The translations under genes were made by a program, and so were the position numbers. The notes beneath the pieces are model-generated. The model had not been told where the DNA came from. It saw nothing but the letters and a program-made list of their open reading frames with translations, and did not search any database. A DNA stretch of 64,000 nt from JAUZRW01 sp964549915 (lineage in GTDB: Bacteria > Chloroflexota > Anaerolineae > Aggregatilineales > Phototrophicaceae): the NCBI GenBank assembly GCA_964549915.1, contig CAZJWX010000004.1, positions 62,001 through 126,000 on the forward strand, in the 5' to 3' direction. Below, piece after piece: positions 17,335-29,171 of this stretch (the stretch's first letter is position 1; the number at the start of each line of letters is the position of its first letter).

Positions 17335-18477
17335 ATGCTTCTCATGCCCTTTTCTGCCGCAGATGTGAAACAGAAAGCACGCCAACTGGGATTCAATCTC
17401 GTTGGGCTGACGCGGGCAGAACCCTCCCCTACGCTGGCGGCTTACAAACGCTGGATCGCCCAAGGTATGCACGGCAAGATGGGGTATATGGCGCGGGAAG
17501 ACCGTGTGATCCGCCGTGCAGACCTGACGAACATCGTTCCCGGCGCAAAATCCATCTTGATGGTCGGGCTGGATTATCGCACGCTGGCGATTCCCGATGC
17601 CATATTGAATGACCCGGCGCGGGGACGGGTCGCATCTTATGCCTGGGGGCTGGATTACCATGACGTGATGACACCGCGACTGGAAATGCTGGCTCAGTGG
17701 CTCGCACAACAGGTTGAATTGCCATCAGAGCAGCGCGTCTACGTCGATACCGGTGCGGTGCTGGAACGCAGTCATGCGCAACAGGCGGGGATGGGCTTCA
17801 TCGGCAAGAATACCATGCTCATTCATCCGCGCCGGGGCAGCTATTTCTTCCTGGGCGAGATCATCACGAGCATCGAATTTGACGCCTACGATCAACCACA
17901 CCGTCCGACGATGTGCGGGACGTGCACCCGCTGCCTGCGGGCCTGTCCGACGGACGCCTTCCCGGAGCCACACGTGCTGGATGCCCGCCGCTGCATCAGC
18001 TATCACACCATCGAGAACAAGGGCTGGATTGACCGGGAACTACGGGCGGATTTCGGCAATTGGATCTTCGGCTGCGACATTTGCCAGGAAGTATGCCCCT
18101 TTCAGCGCTTCAGCCTGACGAGCGAAGAACAAGGGTTCTTCCCGGTCGATGTAGATCGCGCTGCCCCGCCGTTACTGGATTTGTTGACCCTCACGCCGGA
18201 GACCTTCAGAGAACGCTACAAAGGCACGCCGATTGAGCGCATTCGACGCAAACGCCTGGTGCGCAACGCCGCGGTTGCTGCCGGAAACAGCGGTGACCCA
18301 CGCTTCATCCCGGCGCTGATCCAACTGCTCTACGATGCCGAACCACTGGTGCGCGGTCATGCGGCCTGGGCGCTGTTCCGGATTAAGCGCTATGATACGG
18401 TGCAACAGCTCAACCAGCTTTATTACCGCGAAGAAGACCCGGAAGTCCGGGCAGAGTTGGAAGCCTTGCTGGCTTAA
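17335..18477 (+). CDS. queG: Epoxyqueuosine reductase QueG
   Basis: This cobalamin-dependent iron-sulfur enzyme reduces epoxyqueuosine to queuosine in tRNA, the last step of the pathway that tgt begins. Two [4Fe-4S] clusters are evident: C194/C197/C200 with C254, and C204 with C247/C250. The catalytic aspartate D138 lies in VYVDTGAVLE. A C-terminal HEAT-like region (about 310-380) binds tRNA in this family. The B12 need matches the btuFCD importer at 58-61 kb. Its stop codon overlaps the convergent pentapeptide gene's stop within TTAA. Confidence 0.95.
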   Translation: MLLMPFSAADVKQKARQLGFNLVGLTRAEPSPTLAAYKRWIAQGMHGKMGYMAREDRVIRRADLTNIVPGAKSILMVGLDYRTLAIPDAILNDPARGRVASYAWGLDYHDVMTPRLEMLAQWLAQQVELPSEQRVYVDTGAVLERSHAQQAGMGFIGKNTMLIHPRRGSYFFLGEIITSIEFDAYDQPHRPTMCGTCTRCLRACPTDAFPEPHVLDARRCISYHTIENKGWIDRELRADFGNWIFGCDICQEVCPFQRFSLTSEEQGFFPVDVDRAAPPLLDLLTLTPETFRERYKGTPIERIRRKRLVRNAAVAAGNSGDPRFIPALIQLLYDAEPLVRGHAAWALFRIKRYDTVQQLNQLYYREEDPEVRAELEALLA

Positions 18478-19202
18478 GCATCTTTCTCCACCAGCGTGAT
18501 TCCGGCGTTTTCCAGCAGCACTTCGCCCTGCTGCTTGTAGATCGTCGTATCGGTCATGTCAATCGCGCGGAGGTCGAAGGACGAAATATTCGCGCCGCGC
18601 AAATCCGCCCCTTTGACCTGCAAGTAGGTCACATCCGCTCCGGCAAAATCGCATTCGACCAGGTTGCACTCGCTCATGTTCGTATCGCGCAAAACCGCTT
18701 GCTCGAAGCTGGTCTTGTGCAGGTCACACTTCTTCAGGTCGGCGCTGCGCAAATCCACCATACGGAAATCACACGCCACGATGCGGATCGCACCCTTGAT
18801 CTCTGTGCGGTAGAAATTGGCTCCGGTGGCATTGGTCGTCTCGAATTTCGCGCGGAAGAGACGCGCCTTTTCCAGCCGCGCCAGCCGCAAATCGCACTCG
18901 CTGAAGGTGGTCAGGCGTAAATCAGCACTGGTGAAATCGCACTCGTTGTCCAGTTCATAGAATGTACAGCGCTCGAAATGGGCCTCGCTGAGGTGTGAGC
19001 GAGCGAAATTGCAACCAAAGAAGGCGCAGTCCACTGCATGCAAGCCCTCCAGCATCGCCGCCGAAAACTCCACCCCACGGAAGGTGCAACCGCGCAGGCT
19101 CAACCCTGCGGCGTCTTCATGACTGAGGTCGATCTCAGTGACTTTGATGTTGCGAAATGAGCGCTCTCCGGCGAGAAGCCGCGCCTGAAAATCACTGCTC
19201 AT
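18474..19202 (-). CDS. Pentapeptide-repeat protein
   Basis: The protein is built mostly from pentapeptide repeats A(D/N)LxX, for example LRGCTFRGVEFSAAM, ADLRLTTFSECDLRLARL and ADLKKCDLHKTSF, which fold into a right-handed quadrilateral beta-helix. Function varies in this family (DNA mimicry, scaffolding, unknown). I chose the ATG at 19202 because GGGAGGTG precedes it; a longer frame exists upstream but begins with a basic stretch unlike the repeats. It is divergent from the MFS gene. Its role here is unknown. Confidence 0.88.
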   Translation of the reverse strand: MSSDFQARLLAGERSFRNIKVTEIDLSHEDAAGLSLRGCTFRGVEFSAAMLEGLHAVDCAFFGCNFARSHLSEAHFERCTFYELDNECDFTSADLRLTTFSECDLRLARLEKARLFRAKFETTNATGANFYRTEIKGAIRIVACDFRMVDLRSADLKKCDLHKTSFEQAVLRDTNMSECNLVECDFAGADVTYLQVKGADLRGANISSFDLRAIDMTDTTIYKQQGEVLLENAGITLVEKDA

Positions 19203-19296
19203 GAAGCCTTCACCTCCCTGGTTCTTGCTGGTGCTATTCACAGATGGTGCTGTGGGTGTACAGTATGCAACGCACACACAGGAGTGAATAGACCAA

Positions 19297-20520
19297 ATGA
19301 TCGCTCGCCTGACCAAACGAAAACGCGAGAGAGTGATGTATCCTGCCCAATTCTGGCTGCTCTTCTGGGGTGCCTTCATCAACCGAGGCAGCGTGAGCAT
19401 GATGTGGCCATTCCTGACCGTCTACCTGCGCCAGCAGTTGGGCGTACCGCTGACGACTATCACGCTGCTGCTGACGCTGCGGGCGGTCTTCAGCGTCGCG
19501 TCTACGGCAGTGACCAGCACGCTCATGGATCGCATCGGACGGAAGTGGGTCATGGTGATCAGCGTGTACTTATCGTCGCTGGTCTTCCTGGGCATGGCCT
19601 TTGCCGATAGCCTGCTTGCATGGGCGGTGCTGCTGGCGGCGCACGGCTCTGTGCTGCCTATCTTCAACAACGGCGTCAGTACGGTCGTGGCGGATATTGT
19701 GCCGCACGAGCACCGCGGCAGAGCCTACGCACTGATCCGCTCCGTGAGCAATGCCGGGATTGCCGTCGGCCCGCTGATTGGTGGCGCTGTGGCGCTGATT
19801 TCGTTCCAGGCGATTTTTCTGATGATCGCAGCGGTTTACATCCTGCTGGCCACGCTGGGCATTTTCTTGCTGCGCGAGACGAAACCGGAGAACGTCGAAC
19901 CGACGACCACCCAGAATCGCTTCGGCGGCTACGATGTCATTCTGCGTGATCGGCGTTTCCTGAGTTTCGTCTTCGGCTATCTGCTGGCGCTGATGGGTGT
20001 CTCGCAGATGTTCTCGCTGCTGCCCGTCTATACAGCGGAGAACTTCGGGCTGCTGGAGACGGAGTACAGCCTGTTCCTGAGCGTGAACGCCGGGATGGTG
20101 GTGCTGCTGCAATACTTCGTCACGCGCTACACCGAACGCTTCCCGTCGCGCTATGTGATTGCTTTCGGAGCGGTTGTCTACACGCTGGGTATCCTCAGCG
20201 TGATTCCGGCAAGCACGCTGCTGCACTTCACACTGGCGATGGCCATCTTCACCCTGGGCGAATTGATCTTTGAGCCGACAGCGCTCAAATTCGTCGCTGA
20301 TCTGGCGCCGGATGATATGCGTGCACGCTACCTGGGTGTGCTGAGCCTGGGCTATCCGGTGGGTTCAGGACTCGGCCCAGTGCTAGGCGGCATCCTCAAC
20401 GACAACATCGCTCCGGTTGCGATCTGGTATGGTGCGGGCGCACTGGCCTTCCTCAGCGTGATTATCTTCGCGGTACTGGCACGACACGAACGGCGCAAAC
20501 CCATGACGTTTGCCACATAG
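19297..20520 (+). CDS. MFS transporter
   Basis: This is a major facilitator with about 12 hydrophobic helices in 407 residues. The loop between helices 2 and 3 carries the MFS signature-like DRIGRKWVMV, and helix 5 has GIAVGPLIGG, both typical of drug/proton antiporter-type members. The substrate is unknown. It is divergent from the pentapeptide gene, with 94 bases between them. An in-frame ATG at 19336 (MYPAQFWLLFW) is an alternative start. Confidence 0.9.
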   Translation: MIARLTKRKRERVMYPAQFWLLFWGAFINRGSVSMMWPFLTVYLRQQLGVPLTTITLLLTLRAVFSVASTAVTSTLMDRIGRKWVMVISVYLSSLVFLGMAFADSLLAWAVLLAAHGSVLPIFNNGVSTVVADIVPHEHRGRAYALIRSVSNAGIAVGPLIGGAVALISFQAIFLMIAAVYILLATLGIFLLRETKPENVEPTTTQNRFGGYDVILRDRRFLSFVFGYLLALMGVSQMFSLLPVYTAENFGLLETEYSLFLSVNAGMVVLLQYFVTRYTERFPSRYVIAFGAVVYTLGILSVIPASTLLHFTLAMAIFTLGELIFEPTALKFVADLAPDDMRARYLGVLSLGYPVGSGLGPVLGGILNDNIAPVAIWYGAGALAFLSVIIFAVLARHERRKPMTFAT

Positions 20521-20544
20521 ACACATGCAGCCTGCTGCGCTACA

Positions 20545-20566
20545 ATACCCATACCCGTATAGGTAT
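20545..20566. promoter_or_regulatory. Possible CsoR-like copper operator
   Basis: ATACCCATACCC followed by GTATAGGTAT gives an inverted repeat (ATACC ... GGTAT, 12-base spacer), similar to the ATACCC half sites of CsoR copper repressors. It lies 30 bases before the heavy-metal domain protein. No csoR gene is seen nearby, so this is tentative. Confidence 0.45.
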
Positions 20567-20596
20567 CAAGCAAGCTGCATGTAAGGGGATAACCGT

Positions 20597-20806
20597 ATGG
20601 AAACGAAAACCTTCAAAGTGCCGAACATCGGCTGCAACGGTTGCGTGAACGCGATCAAGGGTGAATTGGGCGACCTGGACGGTGTGAAATCCGTCGATGG
20701 CGAAGTCGAAACCCAGATGGTCACCGTCGAATATGGCGATCCTGCAAGCTGGGAGAAGATCGTCGAGACGCTCAAGGAAATTGACTACGCGCCAGAAGGT
20801 GCGTAA
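20597..20806 (+). CDS. Heavy-metal-associated domain protein (copper chaperone-like)
   Basis: This is a 69-residue single HMA domain. The metal motif is GCNGC (C13 and C16), although the usual MxCxxC methionine is replaced (NIGCNGC). Such proteins bind Cu(I) or similar soft metals in the cytoplasm and pass them to P-type ATPases, or handle them alone. It could relate to the SCO1 copper protein at 4110, but no copper ATPase is in the window. A TAAGGGG-like ribosome binding site precedes the ATG. Confidence 0.88.
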   Translation: METKTFKVPNIGCNGCVNAIKGELGDLDGVKSVDGEVETQMVTVEYGDPASWEKIVETLKEIDYAPEGA

Positions 20807-20814
20807 CCCACAGG

Positions 20815-20833
20815 GGGCAGGTTTGCCCTGCCC
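20815..20833. repeat. GC-rich hairpin at a convergent gene end
   Basis: GGGCAGG at 20815-20821 pairs with CCTGCCC at 20827-20833. It sits between the convergent HMA and TPR genes. With no T run it is a doubtful terminator. Confidence 0.5.
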
Positions 20834-20882
20834 TGCTTCCCGTCAATGCCTCACATTTCATTAGCAACTTTCGTGCTGATCT

Positions 20883-23048
20883 CTATTCCTGCTGTTCTAC
20901 ATCTGCCTGCTGTAACCAGGGCGCTTGCAGGGGTTTCATCTGCATCAGGCGCTGCAACCGCTTCGACTCGTCCCAGGACGCCTGTGCTTGCACAGCAGCA
21001 CTCTGCAACTGTTGCAGACGGCTGCGTGCCGCCAGCAGGTGCGCCAGCGAACGCCGCAAGAAGGCCCGTCGCAGCGGGGGTTCGGCTTCGTCCAGTAACG
21101 TCCGTGCGCGTTCGGTATCCCCATCATCGAGCGCCAGATGCGCCAGCCCGACCAGGCACTGACCGACGGCGGCGATTGCTCGCTGCTTCCTGGCACCTTC
21201 CAGCGCCTGTTGATAGGCGGCAGCAGCGTCTTGCGATCTTCCTGCCTGGGCATATGCATCCGCCAGATTCGCACGTACCAGCGCCTCCCACTGCGGCGCA
21301 TCCAGGGCTTCCAGACTCTGCAATGCTGTCTGATAGCGCTCGATGGCATCCTCCAGATTACCCAGTACGGCATAGGCCAGCGCCAGATTGCCCCCATATA
21401 CAGCGGATAACTGCTGGAGGCTCAATTCATCGCTCAGGTTCTGTGCTTGCATCAGCTCAGTGATGGCTTTGCGCGGTTCGTTGATCAAGGCCAGCAAGCG
21501 TCCATAATTGCCGCGCCGGGTCGTTTCGGCGACTCGATCACCTGTCTCATGGGCGATCTCAATGGCCTGTTGGAAGAAGTCCTGCGCACTGTCCATATCC
21601 CCATATTCGCTGTAAGCGGCAGCCACATTGCCGAGCACGATGCCGCGCGTTGGGGCATCGAACACATCATTGAGCGCAACCAATGCCTGTTCATATTCCT
21701 TGAGTGCGCGGCGACCTTCGCCCTTCTGCGCGTAAAGAGCACCGATGTCCGTGCGCAGGCGTGCAACTTGATCTGGACGCTGCGCCGCGACGTACAGCGC
21801 CAGTGCCTCCTGCAAGTGCTGCAACGCCGCGCCGGGGTCGCGCTCACGAACAATAGCACCCAGACTGGCCTGAAGATGCGCTTTTTCGATGGGAAATGAG
21901 TCAGCGGCGGCGAGGGCTTCTCGCAGCAGTGCTTCCCCTCGCTCGCGTTTGCCTGCTTGAATTTCGGCCTGTGCCAGGGTGCGCATCGCACGAATCCAGG
22001 CTTCATTGGCAGACTCGCGGTGGGCATTCACGGCGGATTGCAGCAGCGCACGCCCCTCTTCGCTGGTCCCATCCTGGCGCAGAAATGCAGTACCCAGCGT
22101 AATCTCGGCTCGTGTCTGCAAGGCGCCGTCCTGGAGTTCGTTGGCAATCGCTGCCGCATCCGAGGCATAGGCGGCAGACTGCGAAAAATGTCCCTGTCGT
22201 AAGAGCACATCGCTCAATTGGCATAGCAACGCGCCGACTCTTGCAGTGCGTGGTCTCGGTGTCCCGGCGAGGCTCAGCGCTTCCTCGTAGTGCTTACGTG
22301 CATCTTCCAGCCTCGAACCAGCTTCGGCGTAGTCGCCGAGTTTGCGCTGGATGCGGAGCATCTGCGGGCGGTTCTGCATCAAGCGGGCGTATTCCAGGGC
22401 TTCGCGCAGTTTAGCCAGTCCTTCCTGCTCATTGCCCAGCGCGATATGCAAATCGCCAAGCTGCGCCACGAACTGGCTCAACAGTTCCTTGTCGCCGCTG
22501 CGTTCCAGGCGTGGAATAGCGTCCTGCAATAAATGCATTGCGAAAGCTGCGTTATCATCCTGCACATAGACGGAGGCCAGCCGCGCCGTTGCCCGTCCCA
22601 GTGCGCCTTCCAGCATGTTGTTCTTCGCCAGCGCACGGGCTTCCTCGAACTTATTGCGCGCGGTCTCCCAATCATCCTGATGCTGTGCCACGACCCCCAG
22701 GGACACCAGCGCGTAAGCCATCGGCGCGATGTACCGCTTCCCCGCGCACTCTTCGTAAAGTTCTTCGAGCATGAACTTCGCGGTCTCGTAGTCGCCCTGT
22801 GCAATCAGAATATCGCCGCGTACCAGCGTGATATCGACCTGGCGTTCGCTGTCATGGTTCTGTTTGGCGATCTCCATAGCGTCGGAGAGGAATTCCAGCG
22901 CTGTGTCATATTGTTCGGCATGTTGGGCGCGGTGGGCTTGTTCGATCAGTGCTGCCGCGCCGAGGTGCGTCCTCCGCACTGCCGGGTCGCCGCCACCCCG
23001 CAGCCGCTGAAACATCCGACGAAAAAACGTCATGAGAGCATCTTCCAC
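20883..23048 (-). CDS. Large TPR-repeat protein
   Basis: This is a 721-residue protein made almost entirely of tetratricopeptide repeats, from about residue 25 to 690 (for example AYALVSLGVVAQHQDDWETA, ARVGALLCQLSDVLLRQGHF, AYSEYGDMDSAQDFFQQAIE). The N-terminus is basic (FFRRMFQRLRGGG). No signal peptide, enzyme or DNA-binding domain is seen, so a cytoplasmic protein-protein scaffold is the only safe statement. A second ATG at 23033 is an equally good start. Transcription probably begins from the extended -10 at 23078. Confidence 0.85.
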   Translation of the reverse strand: MEDALMTFFRRMFQRLRGGGDPAVRRTHLGAAALIEQAHRAQHAEQYDTALEFLSDAMEIAKQNHDSERQVDITLVRGDILIAQGDYETAKFMLEELYEECAGKRYIAPMAYALVSLGVVAQHQDDWETARNKFEEARALAKNNMLEGALGRATARLASVYVQDDNAAFAMHLLQDAIPRLERSGDKELLSQFVAQLGDLHIALGNEQEGLAKLREALEYARLMQNRPQMLRIQRKLGDYAEAGSRLEDARKHYEEALSLAGTPRPRTARVGALLCQLSDVLLRQGHFSQSAAYASDAAAIANELQDGALQTRAEITLGTAFLRQDGTSEEGRALLQSAVNAHRESANEAWIRAMRTLAQAEIQAGKRERGEALLREALAAADSFPIEKAHLQASLGAIVRERDPGAALQHLQEALALYVAAQRPDQVARLRTDIGALYAQKGEGRRALKEYEQALVALNDVFDAPTRGIVLGNVAAAYSEYGDMDSAQDFFQQAIEIAHETGDRVAETTRRGNYGRLLALINEPRKAITELMQAQNLSDELSLQQLSAVYGGNLALAYAVLGNLEDAIERYQTALQSLEALDAPQWEALVRANLADAYAQAGRSQDAAAAYQQALEGARKQRAIAAVGQCLVGLAHLALDDGDTERARTLLDEAEPPLRRAFLRRSLAHLLAARSRLQQLQSAAVQAQASWDESKRLQRLMQMKPLQAPWLQQADVEQQE

Positions 23049-23077
23049 AATTCCAATACGGTATCTCGTTGGCTCTC

Positions 23078-23086
23078 ATTATAGCA
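23078..23086 (-). promoter_or_regulatory. Extended -10 promoter of the TPR gene
   Basis: On the minus strand, TGCTATAAT lies 30 bases before the TPR start codon at 23048. It has the same TGnTATAAT form as the SCO1 and tgt promoters. Confidence 0.55.
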
Positions 23087-23129
23087 CTTGGGTCAGCCCG
23101 GCGTGGATGCACGAGCGTAGCGCACCAGT

Positions 23130-23174
23130 GTATATGCATGTAGATGCACATGTATATACAATCGTATATACAAT
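23130..23174. repeat. AT-rich palindrome and tandem GTATATACAAT repeats
   Basis: GTATATGCATG (23130-23140) is an imperfect inverted repeat of CATGTATATAC (23149-23159, one mismatch). GTATATACAAT then occurs twice in direct orientation at 23152-23162 and 23164-23174. The cluster lies upstream of the TPR promoter and downstream of the gdh terminator. It looks like a regulator-binding region, but no known motif is matched. Confidence 0.55.
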
Positions 23175-23206
23175 TGAAAAGAGCGCAGCCAACGAACTGA
23201 CTGCGC
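23175..23206 (-). terminator. Intrinsic terminator after glutamate dehydrogenase
   Basis: On the minus strand, GCGCAG and CTGCGC form a stem with a 12-base loop, followed by TCTTTTC, within 60 bases of the gdh stop. The 6-bp stem and T tract make a credible terminator. Confidence 0.7.
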
Positions 23207-23231
23207 CCGAAGAAGCGATTACCAACTGATC

Positions 23232-24512
23232 TTAGGGGTAAATACCGCGCAAGACAATCGTCTCTGCAACGCGGCTGATGGCGGTGACCTGCGCGGCGGT
23301 GCGCATATCCAGCGTTTTTTCCTCAGCGCAGGCGTAAGTGCGGTCGTAGGCATCTTTCAGGATGCGCTCGAGGCGCTCAAAGACCTCATCTCGGCTCCAG
23401 AAGAAGGCTTGCAAATCCTGCACCCATTCGAAGTACGAGACCAGCACACCGCCAGCATTCGCCAGAATGTCCGGGATCACCATGATGCCGCGATCTTTGA
23501 GGATGTCATCCGCTTCCGGGGTCGTGGGGCCATTGGCACCTTCGATGACGATACGTGCCTGGATGTCACGCGCGTTGAATTCCGTCAACTGTCCTTCCAG
23601 CGCCGCCGGGATCAGCACATCACAGGGCAGCGTGAGCAGCTCACTGTTGCTGACGGTATCAGCATCCGCGTAATCCACGACGCTGCCATGCCGCTGCATC
23701 GCATCCTGAACGGCATCAATATCCAGCCCATGCGGGTTGTAGATGCCGCCATAGACATCACTGACACCGACAATCGTATAGCCCCGATAAGCAGCATACT
23801 GCGCCGCATTCGAACCGACATTGCCGAATCCCTGAATAACGACCTTCACATCCGCCGGATCAAAAGCGCCTTCTTTTTCCAGGGTGGCTTCCATACAGAC
23901 GATCACACCACGCCCCGTCGCTTCCGTGCGCCCGACACTGCCGCCGAGGCCGATGGGTTTACCGGTGACGATGGCAGGCACGGAGTAGCCAACTTGCATC
24001 GAATACGTATCCATGAACCAGGCCATCACCTGCTGGTTGGTGCCCATATCCGGGGCAGGAATATCAGTTTTTGGATCGACAAGGGGGACAAGTTCGGAGG
24101 CATAGCGGCGGGTGAGACGTTCCAGTTCGCCCAGGCTCAGCGTGCGCGGATCAACGACGACACCGCCTTTCGCGCCACCATAGGGGATGTTCACCAGGGC
24201 AGATTTCCAGGTCATCCACATGGCGAGGGCGCGTACCTCATCGAGCGTCACATGCTCGCTGAAGCGCAGGCCACCCTTCGTCGGGCCAAGCGCCGTATTG
24301 TGATGCACGCGGTATCCGGTGAACATCTCAATCGTGCCATCATCGCGGCGCACCGGGAAATTCACGGTGAATTCACGGCGGGGGTAGCGCATGTACTCGA
24401 CAACGCCTTCGGGAACATCTACCAAGTGCGCCGCAGCGCGATCATATTGAGCAAGAGCCGTTTTGTAAGCATCTAGTTCATTCATTTGTGACCCTGGCAG
24501 TGCGACAACCAT
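23232..24512 (-). CDS. gdhA: Glutamate dehydrogenase, Glu/Leu/Phe/Val family
   Basis: It interconverts glutamate and 2-oxoglutarate plus ammonia in the cytoplasm, as a hexamer. The catalytic region KSALVNIPYGGAKGGVVVDP, the motif PAPDMGTNQQVMAW and the Rossmann glycines in VIQGFGNVGSNAAQ are all present. The 426-residue length is normal for the hexameric class. AAGGAG precedes the ATG at 24512, while an inner ATG at 24485 is a possible alternative. It could assimilate or release the ammonia produced by the nitrogen catabolism locus, though it is not adjacent to it. Confidence 0.95.
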   Translation of the reverse strand: MVVALPGSQMNELDAYKTALAQYDRAAAHLVDVPEGVVEYMRYPRREFTVNFPVRRDDGTIEMFTGYRVHHNTALGPTKGGLRFSEHVTLDEVRALAMWMTWKSALVNIPYGGAKGGVVVDPRTLSLGELERLTRRYASELVPLVDPKTDIPAPDMGTNQQVMAWFMDTYSMQVGYSVPAIVTGKPIGLGGSVGRTEATGRGVIVCMEATLEKEGAFDPADVKVVIQGFGNVGSNAAQYAAYRGYTIVGVSDVYGGIYNPHGLDIDAVQDAMQRHGSVVDYADADTVSNSELLTLPCDVLIPAALEGQLTEFNARDIQARIVIEGANGPTTPEADDILKDRGIMVIPDILANAGGVLVSYFEWVQDLQAFFWSRDEVFERLERILKDAYDRTYACAEEKTLDMRTAAQVTAISRVAETIVLRGIYP

Positions 24513-24944
24513 TGGGCATCTCTCCTTAACGGACGGTAATATTTTGAGGTTTTCCCTCAGTGTATGCGTTTTTTCGGATATGTAAAGCGATCTGTGTACA
24601 ATTCACACAATTGAACTGACACTACAGTTGTGCAGTATATCTGAAAGCCGCTTCAAACTCCGTAAAAGACGAACAAGAAAGATTTAGGATTTTCTTCACA
24701 AGGCGCTCGCGCTGAAGTCCAGCAGTTGAATCCGGCATTTGGGACGGGTCACAGGTGGTCGTAGGGGAGCCAGCGAGAATCAAGAATGCCTTGAATGGCA
24801 CAATGGAACTACAACGGTCGGTGCAATGCAGGTATGGGACAGTGAGGAAGCGCTACACGCCGGGACGTAGATCACAATTGCTCAATGACCTTTGCCGCTC
24901 AATATTGCTATATATTGAGAAAAATATGTGGGAGGGGACACAGC
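24513..24944. other. Divergent intergenic region, gdhA / membrane protein
   Basis: This 432-base region has no credible gene. On the minus strand, TTTACA and TACACT spaced by 16 bases (about 24555-24590) could be the gdh promoter. On the plus side the last 60 bases are AT-rich (TGCTATATATTGAG) and may hold the promoter of the small membrane protein. I saw nothing else. Confidence 0.4.
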
Positions 24945-25280
24945 ATGGTCGAGCCGACGACAACTCAATTATTGATCACTCATTTACCGCTGGCACTGCC
25001 CTTCGTAGCCTTTGGATTCTTGCTCGGAATCCTGGGCAATGTATTGGAACAGACCATCCAATTCATCGACACAGTCGTACAGGTCGTCTTGCTTGCGCTC
25101 GTTCTGGCGCTGATTGGCGGCCCATTGGGGGAATTTTTGCACATCCTGGCGCGGACGACCGAGCCTCATCAATTCGGCTATTTCGTGATCATCCTGGTCT
25201 TCGCGCCAATGATGGTCGGCGACTACATCGGCGGATGGGTGATTTCCGGCAAGAAGGTCAGGAAGAAGCACCTTCCGTAG
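24945..25280 (+). CDS. Small integral membrane protein, 111 residues
   Basis: The protein has three hydrophobic segments (about 15-37, 43-66 and 80-103) and a basic C-terminus (SGKKVRKKHLP). I chose the ATG at 24945 because GGAGGGG lies seven bases upstream; an upstream ATG at 24885 has no such site. I do not recognise the family. It stands alone, and its 3' end faces uvrA. Confidence 0.7.
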   Translation: MVEPTTTQLLITHLPLALPFVAFGFLLGILGNVLEQTIQFIDTVVQVVLLALVLALIGGPLGEFLHILARTTEPHQFGYFVIILVFAPMMVGDYIGGWVISGKKVRKKHLP

Positions 25281-25320
25281 AGGACGCTGCCAGCACCAAC
25301 GCCCTCCCAGTATATGCTCG

Positions 25321-28236
<2,916 letters not shown>

Positions 28237-28294
28237 GATGATTGTGTCCTGTTGAATTAGATGACGGGCGAAGCGCACCCGTACAGGCGTTCTA

Positions 28295-28322
28295 ATTATA
28301 GCGTCTGCCGGAGAAGATGCAA
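28295..28322 (-). promoter_or_regulatory. Promoter of uvrA
   Basis: On the minus strand, TTGCAT and a perfect TATAAT are spaced by 16 bases. The start point would be near 28288, about 50 bases before the uvrA ATG at 28236. I found no convincing LexA box, although GAACGCCTGTAC follows the -10. Confidence 0.6.
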
Positions 28323-28520
28323 CGGCGAGCATACACTCGCTGTGTAGGATCAAGATGAGAATCGAGCCAGCGTTTGCTGGCCACGCGTGAGCAGGCGAAG
28401 GCTTGACTCTCACGTCCCATGATGGCTTATCTTGCCCAACGACAGGCGACGGGACAATGGCAGATTGTGAGCCGATTCTGACACAGCGCTCATCTGAACT
28501 TCATTGACGCAATTTACTTT

Positions 28521-28549
28521 TAGCACAATCATCCATTAGGTGTGCTAAT
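28521..28549. promoter_or_regulatory. Likely MarR operator
   Basis: A perfect inverted repeat, TTAGCACA (28521-28528) and TGTGCTAA (28542-28549) with a 13-base spacer, lies 16 bases before the MarR start codon. It overlaps a possible promoter (TTGACG at 28505 and AATCAT at 28528, spacing 17). Autorepression by the MarR protein is the natural reading. Confidence 0.65.
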
Positions 28550-28564
28550 GATCGGTAAAGCCCA

Positions 28565-29041
28565 GTGACCCAAGAAGTCTCAGCGCGTGATGTCGCTCGC
28601 AAAGCCAAGCGCATATTCCCCATCATGGGGCGCTTGATGGAATCACGAATGCGTACACCCGCCATTCCTATTCCACCCGTGCACTTCCACGTGTTGAATC
28701 ACCTGGAGACGCGGCCCTATGCGCTCAACGAACTGGCCGAGCAAATGTCAGTGAGTTCGGCTTCGCTTTCGCGGACGATCACGGTGCTGGAAGACCGGGA
28801 ATGGGTCACGCGCAACCGCTCGATGGAGGATCGCCGCGTAGTACAGATCGAGATCACGCCGCAGGGACATGCGGTACTGACCGACATCGAGCGCCGTTCC
28901 GAAGACTTCCTGACAGAGACCTTGAGCAATCTCTCGCAGGAAGAGTTGGAAAAACTGATGGCTGGGCTGGACATACTGATCGGAGCCTTCGCCAGGGGGA
29001 TGAGCTACGTACCGTCGGATTCGGAACAGCCGTCAGAATGA
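28565..29041 (+). CDS. MarR family transcriptional regulator
   Basis: This is a winged-helix repressor of 158 residues with a GTG start. The core is ALNELAEQMSVSSASLSRTI (recognition helix) followed by the wing VTRNRSMEDRRVVQIEITPQG, the classic DRR wing of the family. MarR proteins usually respond to small aromatic or toxic compounds. The exporter genes 131 bases downstream are the likely regulon, and the dyad at 28521 the likely site. Confidence 0.93.
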   Translation: MTQEVSARDVARKAKRIFPIMGRLMESRMRTPAIPIPPVHFHVLNHLETRPYALNELAEQMSVSSASLSRTITVLEDREWVTRNRSMEDRRVVQIEITPQGHAVLTDIERRSEDFLTETLSNLSQEELEKLMAGLDILIGAFARGMSYVPSDSEQPSE

Positions 29042-29171
29042 GGCAGGCTACCGTGTGAAGGCGGCTCGTTCGCGCATCAAAAAGTCTTTCGCAAAGTACA
29101 ACTTATGGGTTCTTACAAGGCAGCTTTTTTGGGGCTGTACTCATTTCGTTTTGTCTGTTGAGGGGTAGAAC

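Noticed and set aside
28237..28413. N-terminal extension of uvrA to an ATG at 28413
   Set aside because: The extension does not resemble UvrA and contains the likely promoter (TTGCAT/TATAAT).
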